NCBI GenBank assembly: GCA_031553495.1
Contig: JAVBLN010000024.1
Coordinates: 240,656-304,655, forward strand
Source of the DNA: Pinibacter sp031553495
GTDB lineage: Bacteria > Bacteroidota > Bacteroidia > Chitinophagales > Chitinophagaceae
Length of the DNA stretch: 64,000 nt
Direction: 5' to 3'
Made by a program: the position numbers and the translations under genes. Positions within the stretch are counted from its first letter, which is position 1. The number at the start of each line of letters is the position of its first letter. The notes beneath the pieces were generated by a model. That model saw only the letters and a program-made list of their open reading frames with translations, was not told the origin of the DNA and searched no databases. Below, one piece after another: positions 52,981-61,314 of this stretch.

Positions 52981-53238
52981 TGGGCAGTTGGCTGTGGCTG
53001 TAGGCATTAGAGAGGTCAGAAATCAGAAGTCGGATGAAATTTTTCGCACAATTTGATTTATTAGGAACTGTTCGTTCAACATGCCTCCTTCGAAAAATGG
53101 CGAGCGAACAGAAGATACAAGCGATATGCTTCTCAATAAATAAACAGGAAGAAGATCATAAAATCCATTATTATCTTCTTGTAGATCTGCGTTGTGCAAT
53201 ACTATATGCTGCATATATTCAGTTATGAAAGCGTTTAC

Positions 53239-53310
53239 TTGCTGAATAGTATTACTACCGCACAAGTGAGTGACACAACGATGCCTAATAGTAGCAGTAC
53301 CGCCGGTACC
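53239..53310 (-). repeat. Repeat A copy 19
   Basis: Consensus-like; the half-1 side reads CCTAATAGTAGCAGTACCGC. The CCTAATAG variant is shared with copy 18 (CTATTAGG), so the two are close sisters. Confidence 0.95.
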
Positions 53311-53596
53311 AAAAAAACATTACACATTCTTATACTGCATGATGCATTACTTTCGATAGCTTCCATATTTTAATTATTTATTTCAGCACTTTACTGTGCT
53401 TTGCAAACTGTACGCCTTATCCTACAAAGATTTTTTAGAGAATGGAGAATTCAAAATAGTTGAGGGACTTCTGTCACCTGCCAACTGCCCAAGGATATCA
53501 CAAAACGAAAACCTGGTACACGCTATTTCATTTTTTATTTTCTCCGCTCTTCGCCCAAACTTTCTTTAATAACAGTTGTAAATAACATTTTGAAAT

Positions 53597-54364
53597 ATGA
53601 AAAGACCTTTACAAACATTTGCATTCGTTTTTGTTCTACTAATCTCAGGCAGATCGTATGCCCAAAGCCAAAAAAACGTTACGCATACTTACCAAACATG
53701 GCTTGGTTATATGACTTCGGCGGCTTTCAGCGATAAATGGTCATTGTGGAACGATGCTCATTTTGTTTTTAATAATGGATTTTTTATTTATCGTACAGGC
53801 CTCACTTACAACTTTCCTAAAGCCGCCATTACCGGCGGTTACGCGTATGCCCGCCTGCCTATCGGCGGTGATGGCAAAGGGTTGTCCAGACAGGAACACA
53901 GGCCTTGGGCGCAACTTGTATTCAACATACCTCTTGCACATAATTTTTCGCTTACCGAACGGGTGCGATATGATGCGAGGTTCAGGCAAAACGTGGCTAA
54001 CGGCCACACTACAAGCGGCTATAACTTTGTAAACCGCGTAAGATTTCAGATTAATTTGCGCAAATCGTTTCCTCAATGGAGCTTTCATGGTAATGAACCT
54101 TTTACTGCCATTGCTGATGAAGTGCTGGTAAATTTTGGAAAAAATGTGGTGAATAACTCCTTCGATCAAAATCGTATTTCGCTCATGGTGGGGCTGAAAA
54201 GAAAAAACATTCAATATATGTTAGGCTATATGAACCGCTATGTGGAATCTGCCAACGGGCATGATTATACAAGCAACAACACACTATGCCTATGGGTGAT
54301 CCAAAAATTTTCATTCCGAAAAAACAAGCCCAATACACATATGGACATGCCGGGTGCGGACTGA
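53597..54364 (+). CDS. DUF2490 outer-membrane beta-barrel protein
   Basis: 255 residues. The signal peptide MKRPLQTFAFVFVLLISGRS ends before QSQKN. The mature part alternates strands with aromatic ends and has the family phrases HTYQTWLGYMTSAAFSDKWS, RTGLTYNF, RQEHRPWAQLVFN, LTERVRYDARF and NRVRFQI, ending in a strand after SNNTLCLWVIQKF. DUF2490 proteins are predicted outer-membrane barrels related to phospholipase A-like or porin-like barrels; no function is established. Single gene, converging on htpG with a shared terminator. Confidence 0.85.
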   Translation: MKRPLQTFAFVFVLLISGRSYAQSQKNVTHTYQTWLGYMTSAAFSDKWSLWNDAHFVFNNGFFIYRTGLTYNFPKAAITGGYAYARLPIGGDGKGLSRQEHRPWAQLVFNIPLAHNFSLTERVRYDARFRQNVANGHTTSGYNFVNRVRFQINLRKSFPQWSFHGNEPFTAIADEVLVNFGKNVVNNSFDQNRISLMVGLKRKNIQYMLGYMNRYVESANGHDYTSNNTLCLWVIQKFSFRKNKPNTHMDMPGAD

Positions 54365-54402
54365 TTGATGAGTATCAAATGCTTTTATTTTCACTTTCTA
54401 AA

Positions 54403-54440
54403 AAAAATCGTGAATGGTAGAAATACCATTCACGATTTTT
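54403..54440. terminator. Two-way intrinsic terminator between convergent genes
   Basis: AAAAATCGTGAATGGTA and TACCATTCACGATTTTT form a perfect 17-bp stem around GAAA. Its A and T ends serve both strands. Confidence 0.93.
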
Positions 54441-54459
54441 AAATTTCTATTTTCGTTTA

Positions 54460-56286
54460 TTATTTTCCGTTATTCATCAAATCGACGCTTCTACTTATAA
54501 ATGCGGTTAAATCATTTCCTTTTAAAAGGCCTTGCGAAAGCAGTGCAAGGTCAGCAAGATTTCGAACGGTTTTTTCCTGTTTGGTTTTATCAGATTCCTT
54601 TAAAATTTGTTGATAAATCTGATGATTGCCGTTTATAGTTAAAGTTACTTCATCGGGCATATTTGCATAAAAGCTACCCATAGGGCCGCTTACCGCAGCC
54701 ATATCTTTCATACGACGCATAAACTCCGGACGTGTGGCCACTACCGGCGGCACTTCTGCACCTAAGCCTTTAACTTCAACGGATACATGCAGCTCGGGAA
54801 TTTGAAAACCAAAAAGCTCTTTGATCCTGGCTTCTTCATCTTTGTTGAGTACACTTTCGCTGTTTTCATTTTTATCAACAAGGTTATCAGTTATATCTGC
54901 ATCCACCCTTGTAAACTGCACATCGCTCCATTTCATTTCCATGTTGTTTATAAAGGCCGCATCTACAATGGTTTCAAGTTTTACAACAATATAGCCTTTA
55001 GCTTTTGCTGCTTGTATATAACTATCTTGCTGCACAGGATTTGTAGTATATAAAATTACCAGCTTACCGTCTTTGTTTTTTTGCAAAGTTTCCGCTGCCA
55101 TCTTATATTCTTCCAGAGTATAAAATTTGCCGCCCTCAGTATCTTCAAATATGTGAAACTTGCCTGCCCTCTCCTGGAATTTATCATCGGTCATCATGCC
55201 GTATTTTACAAACAATCCCAGGCTTTCCCATTTCTCTTCAAATTCTTTACGGTTGCTGTTAAAAATCTCTTCCAGTTTATCCGCTACTTTTTTAGTGATG
55301 TGGTTATTGATCTTTTTTACATTAGGATCGCCTTGCAAATAGCTACGGCTCACATTCAAAGGAATATCCGGAGAATCGATAACACCTTGCAGCAACATTA
55401 AAAATTCAGGCACAATATCCTTCACCTCATCAGTTACGAACACCTGGTTGCAGTATAACTGAATTTTATCTTTTTGAATTTCATAGCTCTGTTTAATTTT
55501 CGGGAAGTACAATATTCCGGTAAGATTAAACGGATAATCCACATTCAAATGAATCCAAAATAATGGGGCTTCGTTGAACGGATACAATTCTTTGTAAAAA
55601 TTCTGATAATCCTCAGTTGTCAGATCAGATGGCTTTCTTGTCCAGGCCGGTGTAGGATTATTAATTTGTTTATCTTCAAAAAAGATAGGAACAGGCAAAA
55701 AGCGGCAGAATTTTTCAAGAACTGATTTTATTCTGTCGGCTTCAAGAAATTCTTTGCTATCTTCATTAATATACAATACAATATCTGTACCTCTGTCAGC
55801 TTTTTCGGTGTCCTCAATTGAATATTCGGGGCTGCCGTCACATTCCCATTTTACCGGCGTACTATTTTCCTGATACGATTTTGTAACAATTTCTACCTTA
55901 TCGCTCACCATGAAGGCCGAATAAAATCCTAAACCGAAATGGCCGATTATATTCGCCTCGTTTTGCCCTTTATACTTATTTAAAAATTCTTCCGCACTGC
56001 TAAAAGCCACCTGGTTTATGTATTTATCAACATCTTCCGTAGTCATACCTATACCCCGGTCACTGATAGTAATAGTTTTGTTTTCCGCATTCAGTTTTAC
56101 ATCAATTCGTAGTTCTCCTAGTTCACCCTTAGCCTCTCCAATTGAAGCCAGTGTTTTCATTTTTTGCGATGCATCAACAGCATTACTTACCAATTCCCGT
56201 AAAAAAATGTCATGCTCGCTGTAAAGAAACTTTTTAATAATAGGAAAAATATTTTCCGTTTGTACACGAATACTGCCTTTTTGCAT
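54460..56286 (-). CDS. htpG: Molecular chaperone HtpG (bacterial Hsp90)
   Basis: 608 residues. The N-terminal GHKL ATPase opens with MQKGSIRVQTENIFPIIKKF and shows RELVSNAVDAS (Glu and Asn of the ATP site), ISDRGIGMT and IGHFGLGFYSAFM (lid and glycine box). The middle domain has SRSYLQGDPNVKKINNHIT, with the catalytic Arg loop. The C-terminal dimerisation domain is present and ends without the eukaryotic MEEVD tail, as expected. Cytosolic folding helper, single gene, ATG start. Confidence 0.96.
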   Translation of the reverse strand: MQKGSIRVQTENIFPIIKKFLYSEHDIFLRELVSNAVDASQKMKTLASIGEAKGELGELRIDVKLNAENKTITISDRGIGMTTEDVDKYINQVAFSSAEEFLNKYKGQNEANIIGHFGLGFYSAFMVSDKVEIVTKSYQENSTPVKWECDGSPEYSIEDTEKADRGTDIVLYINEDSKEFLEADRIKSVLEKFCRFLPVPIFFEDKQINNPTPAWTRKPSDLTTEDYQNFYKELYPFNEAPLFWIHLNVDYPFNLTGILYFPKIKQSYEIQKDKIQLYCNQVFVTDEVKDIVPEFLMLLQGVIDSPDIPLNVSRSYLQGDPNVKKINNHITKKVADKLEEIFNSNRKEFEEKWESLGLFVKYGMMTDDKFQERAGKFHIFEDTEGGKFYTLEEYKMAAETLQKNKDGKLVILYTTNPVQQDSYIQAAKAKGYIVVKLETIVDAAFINNMEMKWSDVQFTRVDADITDNLVDKNENSESVLNKDEEARIKELFGFQIPELHVSVEVKGLGAEVPPVVATRPEFMRRMKDMAAVSGPMGSFYANMPDEVTLTINGNHQIYQQILKESDKTKQEKTVRNLADLALLSQGLLKGNDLTAFISRSVDLMNNGK

Positions 56287-56682
56287 ATACTGTTCTTTTT
56301 ATAATCGTTTGAGTTTGTTTAAAAAACATACAAATACAAGCAGCTTTTTGTCAAACCGAATGCCAACCGGGTTATTTTCACACAATGCAGAAAAAATGTC
56401 AGTTTGAATCCGACAATTAATTCAAAAGAGGAGAAATCAGAAGGCAGAGGGCAGTAAAAAAATGAAATGCTAATTTATTATTAATGCAACAGTATATTGC
56501 AATAAGGCCACAAGCTTTGCTGGGCATATGTTAGAGATGTCAGAGAGTATCAGTCTAATCAGTGTCATCTGTGTGCCATTTGCCATTGATATCTGACTTC
56601 TGACCTCTTTTTTGTTTTGAAATATTTTAAGTAAACCCCTACCTTTGCAGCCCAAATTATTTTTAATAACAAAAACAGGGAA
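56287..56682. other. 396-bp divergent gap before rpsF
   Basis: AT-rich, with a short heptad-like stretch near 56415-56455 (AGAAATCAGAAGGCAGAGGG) and a TCTGACTTCTGACC stretch near 56590, then the rpsF promoter. No repeat A copy and no gene. Confidence 0.7.
56616..56647 (+). promoter_or_regulatory. Bacteroidota-type promoter of rpsF-rpsR-rplI
   Basis: -33 box TTTG at 56616-56619, a 20-base spacer and -7 box TACCTTTG at 56640-56647, giving a leader of about 30 bases before the rpsF ATG. Confidence 0.75.
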
Positions 56683-57039
56683 ATGAAAAATTATGAATTG
56701 ATGGTGATTTTTACCCCTGTGCTTTCTGAAGACGAGTTCAAAGCCGCTCAGAAAAAATTCATGGACCTTGTTACTGATAACAATGGCCAGATAGTGCACA
56801 ACAATCCCTGGGGATTAAAATCACTGGCGTATCCCATCCAGAAAAAAACTACCGGTTTATACTGGGTTCTGGAATATGCTGCGCCATCCGACTTCAATGA
56901 GAAGCTGAAAATACAGCTTCTACGCAACGAAAATGTATTGCGTCACATGTTCACTGCGCTCGATAAATACGCCGTCGAGTACAATGCTAAAAAGAGAAGT
57001 GGTGTACAATCAGGAAACGAAAAAGCAGTGGAGGCTTAA
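56683..57039 (+). CDS. rpsF: 30S ribosomal protein bS6
   Basis: 118 residues. Opens MKNYELMVIFTPVLSEDEFK and has IVHNNPWGLKSLAYPIQKKT and the following YWVLEY strand, the standard bS6 ferredoxin-like fold. It binds bS18 on the platform of the small subunit. The ATG is preceded by AGGG only two bases away, too close for a good Shine-Dalgarno sequence. Three bases separate its stop from the rpsR start. Confidence 0.97.
   Translation: MKNYELMVIFTPVLSEDEFKAAQKKFMDLVTDNNGQIVHNNPWGLKSLAYPIQKKTTGLYWVLEYAAPSDFNEKLKIQLLRNENVLRHMFTALDKYAVEYNAKKRSGVQSGNEKAVEA
57030..57034 (+). promoter_or_regulatory. Shine-Dalgarno sequence of rpsR
   Basis: GGAGG inside the last codons of rpsF, with 8 bases between it and the rpsR ATG. 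A full match is unusual for this phylum, and other starts in the window lack one. Confidence 0.65.
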
Positions 57040-57042
57040 TTC

Positions 57043-57309
57043 ATGGCAAAAGCAAATGAAATCAAATATTTAACGGCCATCAAGACTGAAAAACGTCAAA
57101 AAAAATACTGCCGTTTTAAAAAGCTGGGTATCAGATACATTGATTATAAAGATGCCGAGTTTTTGAAAAAATTCCTGAACGAGCAAGGTAAAATGTTACC
57201 CCGCCGCATTACCGGCAACTCTTTAAAGTATCAACGCAAAGTAGCTGATGCTATAAAGAAAGCTCGTCAAATGGCAATATTGCCATACGTAACTGATCTT
57301 TTAAAGTAA
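57043..57309 (+). CDS. rpsR: 30S ribosomal protein bS18
   Basis: 88 residues. Has the family core CRFKKLGIRYIDYKDAEFLK, then LPRRITGNSLKYQRKVADAI and KKARQMAILPY. It pairs with bS6 on the platform near the 3' end of 16S rRNA. In Bacteroidota, bS18 with bS6 and bS21 has been reported to hold the anti-Shine-Dalgarno tail. Preceded by GGAGG, unlike most genes here. Confidence 0.97.
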   Translation: MAKANEIKYLTAIKTEKRQKKYCRFKKLGIRYIDYKDAEFLKKFLNEQGKMLPRRITGNSLKYQRKVADAIKKARQMAILPYVTDLLK

Positions 57310-57314
57310 GGAGG
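57310..57314 (+). promoter_or_regulatory. Shine-Dalgarno sequence of rplI
   Basis: GGAGG directly after the rpsR stop, with 5 bases between it and the rplI ATG. Second full match in the same operon. Confidence 0.7.
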
Positions 57315-57319
57315 AAGCC

Positions 57320-57766
57320 ATGCAAGTTATCTTAATACAAGACGTAGACAACCTGGGAGGTGCTAACGAACTGGTAAATGTCAAAAACGGTTATGCACGT
57401 AACTTCCTTATACCACAGAAAAAAGCTGTGGAAGCCAGCCCTTCTAATCTGAAACAATTGGAAGAAAGGCTTAAGCAACAACGCAAAAGAGAAGAAAAAA
57501 TGCTCGCAGAAATTAATAATGTTGTTGCAAAATTAAAAGAAGGTGCGCTAAAAGTGGGTGCCAAAACCGGAACCAGCGGTAAAATTTTTGGTAGCGTTAC
57601 ATCACTGCAAATCGCACGTGCCATACGCGATCAAAAAGGCTACGAAATTGACCGCAAAAGAATCAATATAGTAGACGAAGTAAAAGAATTAGGTACCCAT
57701 AAAGCAACAATCGATTTTGGCAACGGAAATAATACCGAAATCGAATTTGAAGTGGTTGGAGAGTAA
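57320..57766 (+). CDS. rplI: 50S ribosomal protein bL9
   Basis: 148 residues. The N-terminal rRNA-binding domain is MQVILIQDVDNLGGANELVN, then VKNGYARNFLIPQKKA. A long connecting helix follows (about 50-80, QLEERLKQQRKREEKMLAEI). The C-terminal domain has GKIFGSVTSLQIARAI. Last gene of the operon, closed by a strong terminator. Confidence 0.97.
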   Translation: MQVILIQDVDNLGGANELVNVKNGYARNFLIPQKKAVEASPSNLKQLEERLKQQRKREEKMLAEINNVVAKLKEGALKVGAKTGTSGKIFGSVTSLQIARAIRDQKGYEIDRKRINIVDEVKELGTHKATIDFGNGNNTEIEFEVVGE

Positions 57767-57791
57767 AATATTTTTATATTTACCATATTTT

Positions 57792-57825
57792 AATGCCCGG
57801 CTAATGCAGCCGGGCATTCTTTTTA
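57792..57825 (+). terminator. Intrinsic terminator after rplI
   Basis: AATGCCCGGCT and AGCCGGGCATT form a perfect 11-bp stem around AATGC, followed by CTTTTTAT. Confidence 0.95.
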
Positions 57826-58029
57826 TAAAACATATTAAAAATCACTAATTTGTATAATATAAAAATGTTACAAAATTCCAAAATAAATATTATACCTTCG
57901 TAATGCCTCTTTAATGATCTTAACAGTTTTCGCAATCGTCCGTTGAGCGTTTCATGTAAATGTTTCTTGGCTTATTGTAACTCTGTGTTCATTATGGGTA
58001 TTTTATTTGTATTACTTAAAACAAAAGAA

Positions 58030-58422
58030 ATGAACATTTACGTTGGAAACCTCAGCTGGAGTATGACTGAGCAAGATCTTCTTGATCTTTTCACACCTTA
58101 CGGAGAAGTAACATCCGCAAAGATTGTGACTGACAAATTTAACAACAACCGCAGCAAAGGATTTGGCTTTGTTGAAATGGCAACCGCAGCTGAAGGACAG
58201 GCTGCTATTGATGCTTTAAACGGAACCGAGATTTCCGGCCGCAACATTGTGGTAAATGAATCTCAACCAAAACCTGGTGGCTCAGGAAATGGTGGCTTTA
58301 AAAAGAAAAGCTTTGGCGGTGGCGGCGGAAGCCGTGGCGGCTATAATGGCGGAAGCCGTGGCGGATACAGCGGCGGCGGAAGTCGCGGCGGTTACGGAGG
58401 CGGAAGAAGAAGCGACTATTAA
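58030..58422 (+). CDS. Glycine-rich RRM RNA-binding protein (cold-shock type)
   Basis: 130 residues from the ATG at 58030, which starts the RRM itself; the frame extends 29 codons up but that part is not conserved. The RRM (2-80) has RNP2 (IYVGNL) and RNP1 (KGFGFVEM). After residue 85 a low-complexity tail rich in Gly, Arg, Ser and Tyr repeats GGSRGGY-like units and ends in RRSDY. Small proteins of this build act as RNA chaperones and are often induced by cold. The 120-bp AT-rich leader upstream is consistent with a regulated 5' end, but no specific element was seen. Confidence 0.93.
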   Translation: MNIYVGNLSWSMTEQDLLDLFTPYGEVTSAKIVTDKFNNNRSKGFGFVEMATAAEGQAAIDALNGTEISGRNIVVNESQPKPGGSGNGGFKKKSFGGGGGSRGGYNGGSRGGYSGGGSRGGYGGGRRSDY

Positions 58423-58441
58423 TCATTAAAATATGTTCTAT

Positions 58442-58471
58442 AAAGGGAGCCTGATGGCTCCCTTTTTTATT
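58442..58471 (+). terminator. Intrinsic terminator of the RRM gene
   Basis: AAAGGGAGCC and GGCTCCCTTT form a perfect stem around TGAT, followed by TTTATT. Confidence 0.95.
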
Positions 58472-58551
58472 AAAATCATTTTGAGTTAATTCTTCCTCCT
58501 ACAGCCCCCAAATAACTTTCACACGTGCACCTTTTTTCAATTTATTATTTT

Positions 58552-58623
58552 GAAACCAGCGGTAGAACCCTCATTGAGCTTCTGTTGTGTCACTCACTTG
58601 TACGGCAGGAATGCTTATCAGCC
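58552..58623 (+). repeat. Repeat A copy 20, GAGCTTCTG subtype
   Basis: Core intact; before it GAGCTTCTGTTG replaces AAGCATCGTTG, as in copy 23. Half 1 is GGTAGAACCCTCATTGAGCT; half 2 ends GAATGCTTATCAGCC. Confidence 0.9.
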
Positions 58624-58798
58624 ATAAATAACAACAGCAAAATTCAAAATTACCTCTCTATTATTATTGCTGCAGGGCATTATTTGCATAACACGTCTTC
58701 GTTACAAATTGAATATAAACATCACTAGCAAAAAAACCTTCAACTTTGAAAATAAGTTAACTAACATTAACACGCATACGAAATAAAATTTCGGAACT

Positions 58799-59707
58799 TC
58801 ACCTGCCATCAAACAAATCAGGGTAATCGGAAATAATTCCATCCACGCCATCGGAAAGTAGCTTATCTATTTCAGCAGCTTTATTTACTGTCCATGGAAC
58901 AATTTTTATATTTCTCTTATGACAAGCTTCTACCAATTGCTTCGTTACAAACAAATAATATGGACTATACACTTTAGGTATAAAACCCAAAAGACTCAAT
59001 TGTCCATCAAGATCACCAACATTTTTTTCAACAAGAAAAGAAGTTCTTATAGTTGGATAATTCTTATTCAAATATTGTAAAGGACGAACATCAAAACTTT
59101 GTATTGATATTCTGCTCAAAACATTTTTATTTTTCACTACAGCAAGCACCAGCTCTATAAACTCCGCAGGAGCAGGGTGTTTTGCGTTATCGCCGGCAGA
59201 ATTTGATTTAATTTCTAAGTTGTACAATATAGTTTTACCTTTTGATGAAGCATATACTTCGCAACTATCAATAAGATCCGACAATAATGGTATACTTACT
59301 TTTATTTTTTGCTGCCTGGGAAATGATGTATAAGGTTTCATACCTACATCAAACATTTTCACACTATCATAAGTCATGTTGTACAACAGCATGTTCTGTC
59401 CTTCTTTTTTAGATAAATACTTTCCCTCCGGAGTTGTTGTAATCTGATAGTTTAAAGAAGGATCGTGCGATACGACAACCCTTTTATCCTTCGTTATTTG
59501 AAGATCCAGTTCTAAAGTAGTCACATTATGATCAATAGCGATCTGCATAGCAGGAATAGTATTTTCGGGCATTAATCCTCTTCCGCCGCGATGCGCCTGC
59601 CAATCAATTTTAGGGTTTAGCTTTCCCTGCATCATTTGTTTTCTTGCTGTTGAACATGAAATAATACTTACTGAAACTCCAATCACAAAAAGTATTTTAC
59701 TTATCAT
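58799..59707 (-). CDS. Glycerophosphodiester phosphodiesterase lipoprotein
   Basis: 302 residues. The signal peptide ends in SIISC with Cys18 as the lipid site. The GDPD TIM barrel has the catalytic start AHRGGRGLMPENTIPA (His39, Arg40, Glu48), LELDLQ (Glu66, Asp68), HDPSLN (His81) and a C-terminal PWTVNKAAEIDKLLSDGVDG, then IISDYPD. It releases glycerol-3-phosphate from glycerophosphodiesters in the periplasm or at the outer membrane. Single gene, ATG start. Confidence 0.94.
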   Translation of the reverse strand: MISKILFVIGVSVSIISCSTARKQMMQGKLNPKIDWQAHRGGRGLMPENTIPAMQIAIDHNVTTLELDLQITKDKRVVVSHDPSLNYQITTTPEGKYLSKKEGQNMLLYNMTYDSVKMFDVGMKPYTSFPRQQKIKVSIPLLSDLIDSCEVYASSKGKTILYNLEIKSNSAGDNAKHPAPAEFIELVLAVVKNKNVLSRISIQSFDVRPLQYLNKNYPTIRTSFLVEKNVGDLDGQLSLLGFIPKVYSPYYLFVTKQLVEACHKRNIKIVPWTVNKAAEIDKLLSDGVDGIISDYPDLFDGR

Positions 59708-59835
59708 ATATCACGAATATTTAACTGCCTGCTAAATTTAAATACCTCAGCATTTTGTAATTCAAATGTAATTCAGTTTCCCATTTACATCTAAATGTGT
59801 TGAGAACATACAAATATTTGTGTGATTTTTTTTGT

Positions 59836-59905
59836 TACCGGCATAAGTATTTCATGGCATCATCGTTGTGTCACTCACTTGTGCGGTAGTAATGCTATTG
59901 AGCAG
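59836..59905 (+). repeat. Repeat A copy 21, CATGGCATCATCG subtype
   Basis: T run, then ACCGGCATAAGTATTTCATG, GCATCATCG, intact core, and half 2 CGGTAGTAATGCTATTGAGC. Confidence 0.93.
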
Positions 59906-60019
59906 ATTGCTGGTTGTAGGTTGTTAGCGAAGGCGGCCTACACGTTCCTGCAACAACCGCTCGAGAGATCTAATGGCTGACATTTTTACTGTCTGCGGTC
60001 TACTATACCCACTGCCTCC

Positions 60020-60091
60020 TCGCTCAATAGCATTACTACCGCACAAGAGTGCGACGCAACGGCAGTTTAATAGTAGCAATACTGCCGGGCC
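60020..60091 (-). repeat. Repeat A copy 22, GCGTCGC variant
   Basis: On the reverse strand it reads GTTGCGTCGCACTCTTGTGC in place of GTTGTGTCACTCACTTGTGC, with both half-repeats otherwise intact. This is the cleanest example of the changed core. Confidence 0.93.
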
Positions 60092-60168
60092 CATAAAAAA
60101 ATATGTAACCCGCAAGACTAACAATATTTTTTTACTATGTACTCATTTTTATCTGAATCAATCGTTAG

Positions 60169-61314
60169 TTAACTAACATTCAATTCTCTTTTTCTCCACT
60201 GCTTTGGGGGAACGCCATACTCGTCTTTAAAATGGGTAGAAAATGTACATACGTGTTTAAAACCCAGCATATCCGAGATTACATACAGTGAATAGTCCTT
60301 GTATTGAGGATCCTCCAACATTTCAATTGCCTTTCTTAAACGGTATGAATCAATTAGTTGATAAAAAGTTGTATTTAAATTATGATTGATAACATGCGAC
60401 AAATAAGTCCTGTTGGTATTAAGCATGGTACAAACCTTTTTTACGGTAAGGTCAGGATCTTTATATATCTCTTCGGTCTCAAGCAAAAAAATAAGTCTTG
60501 TTTTTAAGTCGTTTTGTTCCGTATTATTTTCTTCAGTTTTGGTTTCAATAAATATTCCCATTCCTATGCTCTCGCTTTGGGATTCAATTACCGGTTCTTC
60601 CCATTCAATGATCTTTTTTTGACAACGCAACATAAATGCTGTAATAACTATTGGAATAATAATTGAAAGTGAAATAGTTGGAATAGCTGTCCATTTTCTT
60701 AGGTGAAATCCATTAAATATGACCGCAATATTCAAAAGCATACCCAGGCATGCTACAACTTTCACCCATATTAAATTGGTTCCTTTTATAAAAGAGTGCT
60801 GTTCAGTATTATTCTGTCCATTTAGTTTCAACAATTGATATGTGGTACATATTAGAATAATATTTGTCCCAAACAAAATCAAACACGTCATAATTTGAGT
60901 TACGGTCTCGGGCTCAAAAATATATTGCTTTGTAAAATCGTAACTGCCAATTATCGGGAGCGGTGCGCCAAAAATTTTTATAATAAGCCAAACTACCAGT
61001 AAGAAAGTCGCAGGAAGATAGGTATAAACTATTAGGGGTTTTGTTAGCCAGTTGGGTTGTAATAATTCGAACATATAAAAATAAAACAGTGGCTGTCCCA
61101 AAAAAACAAAAAAGGGTACATAAAAAATAAACAATTCTTGCTTACTATAAATTTTTACTCCAATAATTAAAACCGCCAAATTCACTATTGCAGTATATAG
61201 AAATAAAAACATAATAATCTTCGTAGGATAGCTGTTCCCCATAGCAGCACACAGAAAAATTGAGCACAATAATGTAGAGACTATCATTAGTAAAAGCAAA
61301 TACGAACTTACCAT
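60169..61314 (-). CDS. Membrane-bound AraC-family transcriptional regulator
   Basis: 381 residues. About seven hydrophobic segments fill residues 1-230 (for example LFIFYVPFFVFLGQPLFYFY and LPATFLLVVWLIIKIFG), with no periplasmic sensor domain. The C-terminal AraC domain (about 275-378) has two helix-turn-helix units: VKKVCTMLNTNRTYLSHVIN and YSLYVISDMLGFKHVCTFST, then HFKDEYGVPPKQWRK. This 7-TM plus AraC build is common in Bacteroidota and resembles sensor regulators tied to the membrane. It is divergent from the type A sorting protein gene at 62259 across a 944-bp AT-rich region, so that gene is a candidate target. Confidence 0.88.
   Translation of the reverse strand: MVSSYLLLLMIVSTLLCSIFLCAAMGNSYPTKIIMFLFLYTAIVNLAVLIIGVKIYSKQELFIFYVPFFVFLGQPLFYFYMFELLQPNWLTKPLIVYTYLPATFLLVVWLIIKIFGAPLPIIGSYDFTKQYIFEPETVTQIMTCLILFGTNIILICTTYQLLKLNGQNNTEQHSFIKGTNLIWVKVVACLGMLLNIAVIFNGFHLRKWTAIPTISLSIIIPIVITAFMLRCQKKIIEWEEPVIESQSESIGMGIFIETKTEENNTEQNDLKTRLIFLLETEEIYKDPDLTVKKVCTMLNTNRTYLSHVINHNLNTTFYQLIDSYRLRKAIEMLEDPQYKDYSLYVISDMLGFKHVCTFSTHFKDEYGVPPKQWRKRELNVS

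Larger units (their letters stand above)
52840..53596. other. 757-bp intergenic region with facing repeat A copies, no gene
   Basis: Repeat A copy 18 (+), heptads (GGCAGTT, GGCTGTG and AGAAATC, AGAAGTC), about 190 bases of unique sequence, repeat A copy 19 (-), then AT-rich sequence before the DUF2490 gene. A 64-codon plus-strand frame at 53034 in the enclosed unique part has no support. Confidence 0.7.
58423..58798. other. 376-bp gap between convergent genes
   Basis: Terminator at 58442, repeat A copy 20, AT-rich remainder. No gene. Confidence 0.75.
59708..60168. other. 461-bp gap with two facing repeat A copies
   Basis: Copies 21 (+) and 22 (-) enclose 114 bases that contain GGTTGT and ACAACC inverted parts (TGCTGGTTGTAGG against TGCAACAACC). 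No gene. Confidence 0.75.

Noticed and set aside
53034..53228. 64-codon plus-strand frame between facing repeat A copies 18 and 19
   Set aside because: No recognisable domain, no promoter or start context, and it lies in repeat-bounded sequence. A tiny cargo gene cannot be fully excluded.
57943..58029. 29 extra N-terminal codons of the RRM protein
   Set aside because: The RRM starts directly at the internal ATG and the upstream part has no family similarity; it is probably the mRNA leader.
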